A DNA stretch of 13,878 nt from Candidatus Uhrbacteria bacterium CG_4_9_14_3_um_filter_36_7 (GCA_002791255.1 PFWS01000048.1:1-13878), one strand, 5' to 3'; shown: positions 1-5,856, counted from the stretch's first letter. Numbers and translations are program-made. Notes: generated by a model from the sequence alone, not told the origin.

Positions 1-2024
1 TACTTATAAACGAGGTTCTTCCAAAAAGTATTCCGTTTATGAATCAGCCACTTGGGAAAAAAGAACTTGCTGCTGCTATTCGGCATGGCATTGAAGTAGA
101 TGGACAAGAAGCAACAGCCGAAGCTCTTGATCGAATTAAAGATCTTGGGTTCTTTTATGCCACTAAATTAGGTTATTCTTGGGGTATTACTGATCTTCCA
201 ATTATTGAAGAAAAAAAGGTACTTATTGAAAAAGGTGAAGGGCGTGTGCGAGAAATTCAGTCCTATTTTGATCAAGGTCTTTTAACACAAGCAGAACGTC
301 ACCGTTCAATTATTAGTGTTTGGAGTGAAATTAAAGATGAAATTGCTGAAAAAGCCAAGACTTCTCTGCTTCCTTTTGGTACGGTTTATACGATGATTGA
401 ATCTGGTGCCCGAGGAACATTAGGGCAGCTTACTCAGATGGTTGGTATGAAAGGACTTGTTTCAAATCCAACTGGAGATATTATTGAATTACCAGTTACA
501 GGATCATTTCGTGAAGGATTTTCTGTGCTTGAGTTCTTTATTTCAAGCCACGGAGTTCGTAAAGGATTAAGTGACACCGCTCTTCGAACAGCAAATGCTG
601 GATATCTAACTCGTCGTCTTGTTGATGTTGCCCAAGATGTTGTTGTTCGAGAAATTGATTGTGGAGATCGTGAAGGAGTTATATTAACCAAAGAAGAATC
701 AGATGAAATTGGAGAACCACTGCTTGTTCGTATTCTTGGACGAGTGGCTTTATCACCCATTAAAAAACCTGGAACCAAAAAAGTGGTTGTTGAAGCTAAT
801 CAATTAATTATCGAAGATCATATTCGCGAACTTGAAACTGCAGAAAAAGAATTAGAAGAAGCCCATGTTCGATCTGTTTTAACTTGCAAATCACGTAATG
901 GTATTTGTCAAGAATGTTATGGATATGATCTTGCTTATAATAAGCTTGTTAAACTTGGAACTGCTGTTGGTATTATTGCTGCTCAATCTATTGGTGAGCC
1001 AGGAACTCAGCTTACGATGCGTACGTTTCACACTGGTGGTGTGGCTGGAAAAGATATTACACAAGGGCTTCCACGCGTAGAAGAATTATTTGAAGCTCGT
1101 CTTCCAAAGCGCAAAGCAATTATGGCCGAAGTTTCAGGTAAAGTAGAAATTGAAGAAGCAACTCGTGAGATTGTTCAAGTTGAAACCGGAAAAGCTATAA
1201 TTGATTCTCATCCAGGACAAAAAATTGTTCGTATTCGCTATCATCATGTAGAAGATCAACCAATTTCTTTTCCAAAAGGTTCAATTGTAAAAGTTGAGGA
1301 TGGTCAGACAATTCATTCAGGAGATGCACTCTATGAAACTCGTGATGGGGAGAAATTTTTTACAGATGTATCTGGAGTTATTAAACAAACTAGTAAAGAA
1401 TTTTTTCTTGTTCGGGAAGCTGAGCATGTTCGTGAATATATCATTCCACCTGGCTACACCTTATATGTTAAGAATGAAGATGAGGTTATGGCAGGAGATG
1501 CCTTAACTGAAGGAAGTCTTGATCTTCAATTATTATTCCAGCACAAAGGACAAGATGCAGTGAAACGATATCTTTCAAAAGAAATTCAGTTTATTTATGC
1601 TTCTCAAGGACAGAAGCTTAATAATAAACATATTGAGATTATTGTAAAACAAATGTTTAGTCGCGTGCGTATTGTTGATCCTGGAGACACAGAATTTCTT
1701 CCAGGAGAAGTAATTGAAAAATCTACTTTCCTTAAAACAAATGATGCCATTAAAGAGCGTAAGGGAACAGAAGCAAAAGCAGACAATCTTTTCTTGGGAA
1801 TCACCAAAATTTCTCTTTCAACTGATTCTTGGCTCTCTGCTGCTTCCTTTCAAGAAACAGCTCGGGTACTTATTAATGCCTCTGTTACAGGAAAAGTAGA
1901 TCGTTTGGAAGGCCTTAAAGAAAATGTGATTATTGGAAGACTTATTCCTGCAGGAACAGGTTTTAATGTATCAAGAGAAGAAATTGGAGAATCATCAGAA
2001 GATGAAGATGAAAATATTTCCTAA
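1..2024 (+). CDS. rpoC: DNA-directed RNA polymerase subunit beta' (RpoC), C-terminal part, 5' end outside window
   Basis: This is the catalytic beta' subunit of RNA polymerase. The frame is open from base 3 with no start; LINEVLP precedes the ATG at 39, so that ATG is internal. About 673 residues are present, from just after the active-site Mg-binding loop (not in the window) to the C terminus. The second zinc site is seen as Cys codons at 660, 885, 906 and 915 (EIDCG, then CKSRNGICQEC). The trigger-loop segment with MRTFHTGG lies near 1014-1040 and runs straight into GLPRVEELFEAR. The roughly 190-residue SI3 insertion of Proteobacteria is therefore absent. The end has the usual LSAASFQETARVL and GLKENVIIGRLIPAGTG blocks, then a short acidic tail (EDEDENIS). 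A strong terminator follows and ruvC is downstream, so this is the last gene of its transcript. Identification is secure. Confidence 0.98.
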   Translation, partial: LINEVLPKSIPFMNQPLGKKELAAAIRHGIEVDGQEATAEALDRIKDLGFFYATKLGYSWGITDLPIIEEKKVLIEKGEGRVREIQSYFDQGLLTQAERHRSIISVWSEIKDEIAEKAKTSLLPFGTVYTMIESGARGTLGQLTQMVGMKGLVSNPTGDIIELPVTGSFREGFSVLEFFISSHGVRKGLSDTALRTANAGYLTRRLVDVAQDVVVREIDCGDREGVILTKEESDEIGEPLLVRILGRVALSPIKKPGTKKVVVEANQLIIEDHIRELETAEKELEEAHVRSVLTCKSRNGICQECYGYDLAYNKLVKLGTAVGIIAAQSIGEPGTQLTMRTFHTGGVAGKDITQGLPRVEELFEARLPKRKAIMAEVSGKVEIEEATREIVQVETGKAIIDSHPGQKIVRIRYHHVEDQPISFPKGSIVKVEDGQTIHSGDALYETRDGEKFFTDVSGVIKQTSKEFFLVREAEHVREYIIPPGYTLYVKNEDEVMAGDALTEGSLDLQLLFQHKGQDAVKRYLSKEIQFIYASQGQKLNNKHIEIIVKQMFSRVRIVDPGDTEFLPGEVIEKSTFLKTNDAIKERKGTEAKADNLFLGITKISLSTDSWLSAASFQETARVLINASVTGKVDRLEGLKENVIIGRLIPAGTGFNVSREEIGESSEDEDENIS

Positions 2025-2036
2025 ATATACACGATT

Positions 2037-2075
2037 GAAAAGAACTGTTGAGTGCAGACGGTTCTTTTCTTTTTC
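2037..2075 (+). terminator. Rho-independent terminator after rpoC
   Basis: A 12-bp stem pairs GAAAAGAACTGT (2037-2048) with ACGGTTCTTTTC (2058-2069), including one G-U pair and a 9-nt loop. It is followed by a T-rich run. It lies 13 nt after the rpoC stop and ends the rpoBC transcript before ruvC. Confidence 0.85.
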
Positions 2076-2108
2076 AAAAAGAAAAAAAATGTTAGAATTT
2101 GAAACTCT

Positions 2109-2585
2109 ATGGATAATATTATTTTAGGAATAGATCCAGGATTTGGGAGAATGGGATTTGGGGTTGTTGCTGTAAGGGAACGTGTTTGTGAAGCGATTGA
2201 TTATGGAGTCATGACCACTAGTTCTGGCATCTTAATTCAAGATCGTCTTGTGGCATTAGCTGATGATCTTCAATCACTTCTTGATACCCATAAACCATCT
2301 GTCTTGGTTATGGAAAAGCTTTTTTTTACCAACAATCAAAAAACAGCTATTCGTGTGGCAGAAGCACGAGGAGTCATTTTATTTTTAGCTGGACAATATC
2401 AATTACCAGTTATCGAATTTACTCCAACCCAAGTTAAATCAGCTTTAACTGGAGATGGAAAAGCAAATAAATCTGCTATGCAGCGCATGGTTAAACAACT
2501 TTTGGGATTAAAGACCATTCCAAAACCAGATGATGCAGCCGATGCCCTGGCAATTGCTATAACTGCTTCTACTGTAAGGTGGTAA
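2109..2585 (+). CDS. ruvC: Crossover junction endodeoxyribonuclease RuvC
   Basis: RuvC is the dimeric Mg-dependent nuclease that resolves Holliday junctions, normally with the RuvAB branch-migration motor. The protein is 158 aa, the normal family length. The RNase H-like fold is marked by ILGIDPG (Asp9), VMEKLFF (Glu69) and the C-terminal PDDAADALAIA with Asp142 and Asp145, which supply the acidic catalytic set. TNNQKTA and GDGKANKSAMQRMV are also typical of the family. The ATG at 2109 starts at the expected point just before the first strand. No Shine-Dalgarno is seen; the upstream sequence is A/T-rich. The gene stands between two terminators and ruvA/ruvB are not adjacent in the window. Identification is secure. 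Confidence 0.97.
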   Translation: MDNIILGIDPGFGRMGFGVVAVRERVCEAIDYGVMTTSSGILIQDRLVALADDLQSLLDTHKPSVLVMEKLFFTNNQKTAIRVAEARGVILFLAGQYQLPVIEFTPTQVKSALTGDGKANKSAMQRMVKQLLGLKTIPKPDDAADALAIAITASTVRW

Positions 2586-2616
2586 TTTTACAATAAAATA
2601 TATTTTTGGATAAAAT

Positions 2617-2641
2617 AGCGTCCTTTCTCAGGACGTTTTGT
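2617..2641 (+). terminator. Terminator after ruvC
   Basis: A 6-bp stem pairs CGTCCT (2619-2624) with AGGACG (2630-2635) around the loop TTCTC. It extends by a G-U and an A-T pair and is followed by TTTTG. It sits about 30 nt beyond the ruvC stop. Confidence 0.7.
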
Positions 2642-2643
2642 TA

Positions 2644-2672
2644 TTGACAGAAATGTAAAAATACATTAAGTT
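2644..2672 (+). promoter_or_regulatory. Promoter for the 111-aa orphan gene
   Basis: A perfect -35 TTGACA (2644-2649), a 17-nt spacer and a weak -10 TAAGTT (2667-2672) are present. The predicted start of RNA is near 2680, giving a leader of about 45 nt that carries the GGAGAG Shine-Dalgarno. Confidence 0.5.
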
Positions 2673-2725
2673 TTAATGTTTTTGGTTGAAATTTACTGGC
2701 GATTTTTTGTAAATGGAGAGAAAAA

Positions 2726-3061
2726 ATGGAGCGATTTCATCAGCTGTTCCTAGGCTTTTTTCTTCAACTCGATCAGTCTTTTCAAGAGTTGTTTGGAGCT
2801 ATCGCAAAAGGAGAAATCTCAGAAGAACAGATCGAGAAGATTGATTTTTTAGTGGAAAGTGGGCGTTGTGGAGTCTGGACATGTGTAGTTATTCTCGAAC
2901 AAGCTTTTCTTTTTTTTGCTGAGATAACAAAAGAGAAAATTATAGATGCTCAAAAAAGAGCAGAGACAGCCGAACGGGAGGTGAGGGAACTCGAACGAAA
3001 ATTGTCTGAAAAAGAGGAGCTTATCATACAACTCGTTCGTAAGATTCCCAATGCACCTTAG
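2726..3061 (+). CDS. Small coiled-coil protein of unknown function (111 aa)
   Basis: The family is not recognised. The N-terminal 40 residues are amphipathic and rich in Phe/Leu. A central patch has two Cys (48 and 53, in GRCGVWTC) followed by the hydrophobic VVILEQAFLFF. Residues about 66-106 form a highly charged Glu/Lys/Arg coiled coil (AEREVRELERKLSEKEEL). No signal peptide is evident. The ATG at 2726 is supported by GGAGAG (2715-2720) five bases upstream, unusual in this AT-rich neighbourhood where most genes lack an SD. The gene has its own TTGACA promoter and its own terminator, so it is monocistronic. A sampled line of its sequence has GC somewhat above rpoC. It could be a small adaptor or oligomerising protein; function is unknown. 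Confidence 0.72.
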   Translation: MERFHQLFLGFFLQLDQSFQELFGAIAKGEISEEQIEKIDFLVESGRCGVWTCVVILEQAFLFFAEITKEKIIDAQKRAETAEREVRELERKLSEKEELIIQLVRKIPNAP

Positions 3062-3080
3062 GAATTTGCGTGTGGTCGAT

Positions 3081-3122
3081 AAAAAGCTGTTCTGGCTTTT
3101 TTGGCCAGACGCTTTTTTATTT
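3081..3122 (+). terminator. Terminator after the coiled-coil orphan
   Basis: The inner stem TCTGGC (3091-3096) pairs with GCCAGA (3104-3109) and the outer stem AAAAAGC (3081-3087) pairs with GCTTTTTT (3111-3118). A T-rich tail follows. It overlaps the stop codon of the minus-strand Nudix remnant at 3117-3119, so it may also limit minus-strand readthrough. Confidence 0.8.
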
Positions 3123-3236
3123 TTTCTTTTGAGATATAAACTTTTTAATAGCAAAGGCATTTGAATAAAAACTCATCTGGTCAAAAGGTATATCTTGAGG
3201 AGAAAAGAACCGAGCTTCTAATACCTCGTCCGGAAA
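3117..3236 (-). pseudogene. Nudix hydrolase, C-terminal remnant
   Basis: The minus strand encodes 39 codons beginning FPDEVLEARFF, continuing with SPQDIPFDQMSF and ending QKKK before a TAA at 3119-3117. The pattern E-A-R-F-F-x-x-x-D-I-P-F-D is the usual segment just downstream of the catalytic Nudix box in Nudix (MutT-like) pyrophosphohydrolases. The Nudix box itself (GX5EX7REUXEEXGU) is missing. An in-frame stop (3239-3237) and then the end of the GNAT gene occupy the place where it should be. No start codon is available. I read this as the tail of a gene whose front was lost when the AT-rich block 3241-4688 arrived, or by deletion. The family call rests on a short segment. Confidence 0.6.
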
Positions 3237-3240
3237 TTAT

Positions 3241-3738
3241 TTATTTTTCAAAAATCGCCATTGATAAAAAATCATAATATCTTCCATTAGAGCAAACTTC
3301 ATCTTTCATTACCCCTTCAATTTTAAACCCAAGAGATTTATAAAGTTTTACTGCTGGAATATTATCTTTTATTACTCCAAGATTTATTTTATGGAGTTTA
3401 CATTTTTGAAACCCGTAATTTAAAAGCCATTGCATAGCTATTTTCCCGATTCCTTTTCCCCTATAATTATCTTCACCTATTAAAATAAATAACTCTGCAT
3501 TTCTATTTTCTTTACTGATATTTTTTAAACCCATAAATCCAATCGGTTTTTTCTGATCACAGATAGTAAAGAATTTTTTTGTTTTATCTTTTTGATAATT
3601 AGAAAACCAGACGGTTTGTTCTTTTAAGGTTGTTTTAGAACCCAACCTGTCGCCAATAAATTTATTTACTTTTGGATTATTCATCCACTTAACTCTATAA
3701 GGTATATCTTCTCTGCGGTGTAGACGAACGGTGATCAT
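3241..3738 (-). CDS. GNAT family N-acetyltransferase (RimJ/RimL-like)
   Basis: This is a 165-aa GCN5-related acetyltransferase that would transfer an acetyl group from acetyl-CoA to an amine; the substrate is unknown. It opens with the RimJ/RimL-type phrase IxVRLHRREDIPYRVKWMN. The acetyl-CoA phosphate-binding loop is RGKGIG (residues 93-98), followed by helix AMQWLLNYGF. The C-terminal half has HKINLGVIKDN-PA-KLYKSLGF (116-138), the standard motif B region, then EGVMKDE. The length is normal for the family and no key element is missing. The ATG lies five bases after the stop of the upstream VOC gene, so the two are translationally close and probably cotranscribed. No SD is present. One sampled 60-base line has only 13 G/C, so base composition is well below rpoC. 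Possible substrates are ribosomal protein N termini, amino sugars or antibiotics; none can be chosen. Confidence 0.88.
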   Translation of the reverse strand: MITVRLHRREDIPYRVKWMNNPKVNKFIGDRLGSKTTLKEQTVWFSNYQKDKTKKFFTICDQKKPIGFMGLKNISKENRNAELFILIGEDNYRGKGIGKIAMQWLLNYGFQKCKLHKINLGVIKDNIPAVKLYKSLGFKIEGVMKDEVCSNGRYYDFLSMAIFEK

Positions 3739-3743
3739 AGAAC

Positions 3744-4139
3744 TTAAATATGATAAAAATCATTTTGTTTATCAATAAATTCAATCAGGTTTCCATCTGG
3801 ATCTTTGGTAAAAAAGAGACGGTGTGGTTTTTTTAGATTTTTATTTATTTCTTGAGGTTGTAAATTTGAATCAAAATCAAAAATTTGAACTTCTTTTAAA
3901 ATAAGTTTTTGTAAATAATCAAGAAGATTTTCTACTTCAATTGCAAAGTGATAAAATGTATTTACAAGAGGTTCTCCAGAATTTTGAGAAAGATGAATAA
4001 ATTGATTTCCTATCTTTACCCACAAATGATCACCCTTCTGAATTTTTTCAAGACCAAGAATATTTATATAAAATTCTTCTGATTTTTGTTTATTCTTTAC
4101 AAGAATTGTTACATGATTGATTCCGCAGATATTTGACAT
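3744..4139 (-). CDS. VOC / glyoxalase-fold protein
   Basis: The protein is 131 aa, a vicinal-oxygen-chelate fold made of two beta-alpha-beta-beta-beta modules. Module one is INHVTILVKNKQKSEEFY-ILGLEK (residues 7-33). Module two starts with FYHFAIEVENLLDYLQKL (62-79) and ends with FFTKDPDGNLIEFID (109-123). Candidate metal ligands at the canonical positions are His9, His64 and Glu120. Family members include glyoxalase I, ring-cleaving dioxygenases and fosfomycin-modifying FosA/FosB types; the sequence alone does not decide, and some members only bind ligands. The gene lies 60 bp downstream of the YbaK gene and 5 bp upstream of the GNAT gene on the same strand. A TAAAAT box (minus strand, 4153-4148) sits just before the ATG without a convincing -35, so a near-leaderless start is possible. 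It is AT-rich like its two neighbours. Confidence 0.86.
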   Translation of the reverse strand: MSNICGINHVTILVKNKQKSEEFYINILGLEKIQKGDHLWVKIGNQFIHLSQNSGEPLVNTFYHFAIEVENLLDYLQKLILKEVQIFDFDSNLQPQEINKNLKKPHRLFFTKDPDGNLIEFIDKQNDFYHI

Positions 4140-4199
4140 AGAAAATTATTTTAGCAAAATAAAAGAAAAATCAGTACCCCATTACTTATAGACTTTAAA

Positions 4200-4688
4200 T
4201 TAAACAATTGATTCTATTCGTGGATTAACAATTTTTTGATAATCACTTGATTTCATGCCTACTGAAAACCTTCTGTCGCCTGCATTAAAAATAATCCTTT
4301 CATTTTGAAGTAATAGAGAGTCAACTAATACTTCCAGACCAAAGAGATTTCCAAATGGTGGAACTCCTCCAGGTTTAACACCATCCGTTAATTCTGATAC
4401 TTCTTCTTCAGTTGCAAATCTTACATCTTTTGCATTAAATAATAGTTTTACTTTAATCGTTTCAAATCGCAAATCACCAGGAACTACTAACATAATAAAT
4501 TTTTTGTTAGTATTGGATATTTTAATTCTAACAATAAGAGCCTTGGCTCCTTCATGTAAAGTATACCCATTCCTAATCTTTGCAGATTCTTCACTAGTCC
4601 GTGTAGGTTCATGTTCAAATGTTTCAAACCATACATTATGTTTCTTTAGTAAGTTGATAATCTTAGTAGCAACTTGATGGTATTGCAT
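4200..4688 (-). CDS. YbaK/EbsC-type aminoacyl-tRNA deacylase
   Basis: The protein is 162 aa, of the YbaK/ProX family, related to the editing domain of prolyl-tRNA synthetase. These are freestanding enzymes that hydrolyse mischarged aminoacyl-tRNAs such as Cys-tRNAPro or Ala-tRNAPro. Visible marks are HEPTRTSEESAKIR (residues 26-39), GAKALIV with the conserved Lys49 that corresponds to the essential Lys of YbaK, LVVPGDLRF (67-75), and the PGGVPPFGNLFG loop (106-117). The length is normal. Exact tRNA specificity cannot be told. It is the first intact gene of the minus-strand group; the ATG at 4688 lies 9 bases after the stop of a 48-codon remnant. No SD is visible. A tRNA-Pro gene is present 3 kb away, but nothing links the two beyond the family role. 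Confidence 0.9.
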   Translation of the reverse strand: MQYHQVATKIINLLKKHNVWFETFEHEPTRTSEESAKIRNGYTLHEGAKALIVRIKISNTNKKFIMLVVPGDLRFETIKVKLLFNAKDVRFATEEEVSELTDGVKPGGVPPFGNLFGLEVLVDSLLLQNERIIFNAGDRRFSVGMKSSDYQKIVNPRIESIV

Positions 4689-4697
4689 ATTGATATT

Positions 4698-4844
4698 TTA
4701 TTCTTTTTTATCCTCCACAAACCATGGGGTGTCTGACCAGCCTTTACGACTGTAAAAATAGAGAGTGGGCATGTTGGGTAAGACAGAGCGAAGACGTGAA
4801 TCAGAAAAAGCGTGAAAAATACTGTGAGGAAATTTTTTGTTCAA
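4698..4844 (-). pseudogene. 48-codon ORF, possible C-terminal remnant of an unknown gene
   Basis: The minus strand has an open stretch ending in TAA at 4700-4698. It reads FPHSIFHAFSDSRLRS, then VLPNMPTLYFYSRKGW, then SDTPWFVEDKKE. The upstream limit is a TGA at 4847-4845 followed by a TTG, so it could be a 48-aa protein starting at TTG, but no SD or ATG supports this. The residue mix (Trp, Tyr, Pro, His) looks like folded protein, not noise, and the stretch sits directly before the YbaK gene. I therefore suspect it is the tail of a gene whose front was lost. The family is not recognised. Alternatives are a real short peptide or chance. Confidence 0.35.
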
Positions 4845-4938
4845 TCACAAAGACGAAACTAAATTTAATTCTTTTTAGATAAACTTTTTATTTGAAAGAT
4901 ATGGTTCTTCTCGGTTATAACGACGTTTTTGGAGAATA
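4845..4938. other. Non-coding AT-rich spacer, nothing recognised
   Basis: This is the first part of the 375-base stretch without a credible gene (4845-5219). I see no promoter, RNA gene or supported ORF here. Two overlapping open frames, minus 4875-5225 starting at GTG and plus 4929-5126, cross the inverted repeats and the promoter, lack ribosome sites, and are judged chance. Confidence 0.5.
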
Positions 4939-5013
4939 TTATAGATCTGGTTAATTTGGGACATAAATATGTTTGTAAAATAATTTACTCTATTTTTTGG
5001 GAAAGATCTATAA
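4939..5013. repeat. Perfect 10-bp inverted repeat, arms 55 bp apart
   Basis: TTATAGATCT (4939-4948) is mirrored by AGATCTATAA (5004-5013). The 55 bp between are AT-rich without a recognisable gene. The right arm directly abuts the long hairpin beginning at 5014. It could be a protein-binding palindrome pair, the outer part of an RNA fold, or a remnant mobile-element end. Confidence 0.55.
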
Positions 5014-5105
5014 ACAACCATCAACTCCTTTTTACACCTCGTGGGCAACAGGCGGTCAACGCTTTTGAGCCGTGCTGGGGAGGTGTAAGGGGAGTTTTTG
5101 GTTGT
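5014..5105 (+). ncRNA. Long imperfect hairpin, candidate structured RNA or end of an element
   Basis: The left arm 5014-5040 and right arm 5080-5105 pair over about 26 positions. The continuous outer and inner blocks are ACAACCA/TGGTTGT, AACTCC/GGAGTT and TTACACCTC/GAGGTGTAA, with small mismatches between. The 39-nt apical part folds again: CAG/CTG, then CGGTCAA (5053-5059) with TTGAGCCG (65-72), leaving one bulged base. The right arm contains GGGGAGTTTTTGG, so on the plus strand it could also act as a terminator. The core is GC-rich, matching the two genes downstream and not the AT-rich flank. No match to tmRNA, 6S, SRP RNA or RNase P RNA is evident. No clear promoter precedes it. Whether it works as RNA or as DNA is open. 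Confidence 0.5.
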
Positions 5106-5115
5106 CATAGGTGGG

Positions 5116-5143
5116 TTGACATTTAGACATTTTCGTGCAAAAT
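5116..5143 (+). promoter_or_regulatory. Promoter of first GC-rich orphan gene
   Basis: A perfect -35 TTGACA (5116-5121), a 16-nt spacer and -10 CAAAAT (5138-5143) are present. The leader to the ATG at 5220 is about 70 nt. The promoter starts ten bases after the long hairpin. Confidence 0.6.
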
Positions 5144-5146
5144 TTG

Positions 5147-5184
5147 AACAGAATTTTGATCGATAAAGGTGAAATCGATCTGTT
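5147..5184 (+). promoter_or_regulatory. Stem-loop in the 5' leader of the first orphan gene
   Basis: A perfect 7-bp stem GATCGAT (5158-5164) with ATCGATC (5174-5180) closes the loop AAAGGTGAA. AACA/TGTT extends it across a bulge. The loop carries AAGGTG, an SD-like string placed well before the real ribosome site (AGGAGA, 5205-5210). This may be a regulatory leader or only a stabilising 5' hairpin. Confidence 0.45.
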
Positions 5185-5219
5185 ATTGGGTCGGATGAAC
5201 TGAAAGGAGAAAGGTAGTC

Positions 5220-5633
5220 ATGCACAAGAACTGGGGAATGATATGTTTGGTCGGAGATCCTTGGCTTCGCATGGCCTTGGGTCTCATCAATCTCGAGACG
5301 GAAGAGGGTCAGATGCTTGTGGAAGCGCTCCCACAGTACTTCTGTGAAGAGCGTGGCAGCGAGTGGCCAATACCGTGGTCAATATTAAAGAGGGAGGTTG
5401 ATCACGCCCATCTCCATGAGTTGACCGACGTGGTCGAAGGGCACAACATCCCAACAATCCATTTTTGTGGGTATGGGGAACGCCCCACCGAAGTCCTTCC
5501 AGAAGCACCGAAGGAATTCGAATTCTCCTCGGAAGGTGACGTCAAGGAGTATATGGGTTCACTGATGGTCGTCATCGAGAACGGATCACATCTCGTACTT
5601 GCTCCTTTTGAACGGATTGTTATGGATCTTTAG
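5220..5633 (+). CDS. Orphan protein of unknown function, GC-rich (137 aa)
   Basis: The family is not recognised. It is an acidic, apparently soluble protein with no signal peptide or membrane segment. Visible features are Cys9, Cys42 and Cys83, a histidine cluster HAHLH (62-66) next to acidic residues, and a C-terminal strand-like part MGSLMVVIENGSHLVLAPFERIVMDL (113-137), cited by position. The His cluster could bind a metal, but this is only a guess. The ATG at 5220 follows AGGAGA (5205-5210) and a second AAGG. The gene has its own promoter, structured leader and terminator, so it is a complete expression unit. Two sampled lines are 52% and 55% GC, far above the neighbours to the left, with codons ending in G/C common. 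This points to different ancestry or different selection. Confidence 0.78.
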   Translation: MHKNWGMICLVGDPWLRMALGLINLETEEGQMLVEALPQYFCEERGSEWPIPWSILKREVDHAHLHELTDVVEGHNIPTIHFCGYGERPTEVLPEAPKEFEFSSEGDVKEYMGSLMVVIENGSHLVLAPFERIVMDL

Positions 5634-5634
5634 A

Positions 5635-5663
5635 GACTGTCACTCGACTCGCGGAGTGAAGTC
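5635..5663 (+). other. Stem-loop directly after the first orphan gene
   Basis: GACT and CACTC (5635-5645) pair with GAGTG and AGTC (5654-5663) around an eight-base loop, GACTCGCG. It begins two bases after the stop codon and lies about 35 nt before the terminator, giving a structured 3' untranslated region. Confidence 0.5.
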
Positions 5664-5695
5664 CCAACACGGTCAACCCCGTCAGAACCTACACG

Positions 5696-5741
5696 AAGCA
5701 CCCCTGCTGGGTCGCTCGTCGGTTCGGCGGGGTGTTTTTTT
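5696..5741 (+). terminator. Terminator of first orphan gene
   Basis: CACCCC-T-GCT (5699-5708) pairs with GGC-GGGGTG (5726-5734), with one bulged T. A run of seven T follows. The stem is GC-rich, like the gene it ends. Confidence 0.85.
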
Positions 5742-5757
5742 AAAAAATCTTGAATGA

Positions 5758-5786
5758 TTGACAATCATCATTTTTTTCCCTATATT
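5758..5786 (+). promoter_or_regulatory. Promoter of second GC-rich orphan gene
   Basis: TTGACA (5758-5763), an exact 17-nt spacer and TATATT (5781-5786) make the best sigma70-type promoter in the window. RNA would start near 5793, leaving a leader of nearly 80 nt. Confidence 0.8.
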
Positions 5787-5805
5787 TCTTCGTTCGTTCT
5801 TTATT

Positions 5806-5856
5806 GCCCAGTGGGCCGCTATCCGTGGCGTGCACGGATCTGAACCAGAGTACTGG
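5806..5856 (+). promoter_or_regulatory. Three consecutive hairpins in the leader of the second orphan gene
   Basis: GCCC/GGGC (5806-5816), ATCCGT/ACGGAT (5821-5839) and CCAG/CTGG (5845-5856) follow each other. The last ends one base before the AGGAG ribosome site (5858-5862). This arrangement could control ribosome access. No known riboswitch class is recognised. Confidence 0.45.

Noticed and set aside
2849..3160. 103-codon minus-strand frame opposite the 111-aa coiled-coil gene
   Set aside because: The plus-strand gene has SD, promoter and terminator. The minus frame is Lys/Phe/Ser-rich noise and is in a different frame from the Nudix remnant.
5014..5105. Hairpin as an integron attC site
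   Set aside because: No RYYYAAC/GTTRRRY core pair is found at the ends of the arms and no integrase gene is in the window, although the folded shape invites the comparison.
4929..5126. 65-codon plus-strand frame over the hairpin
   Set aside because: No start signal is present, and its codons are dictated by the inverted-repeat arms.
4875..5225. 116-codon minus-strand open frame across the non-coding gap
   Set aside because: It has a GTG start overlapping the start of the orphan gene at 5220 and no SD. It runs through both inverted repeats and the TTGACA promoter, and its residue order shows no protein-like pattern.
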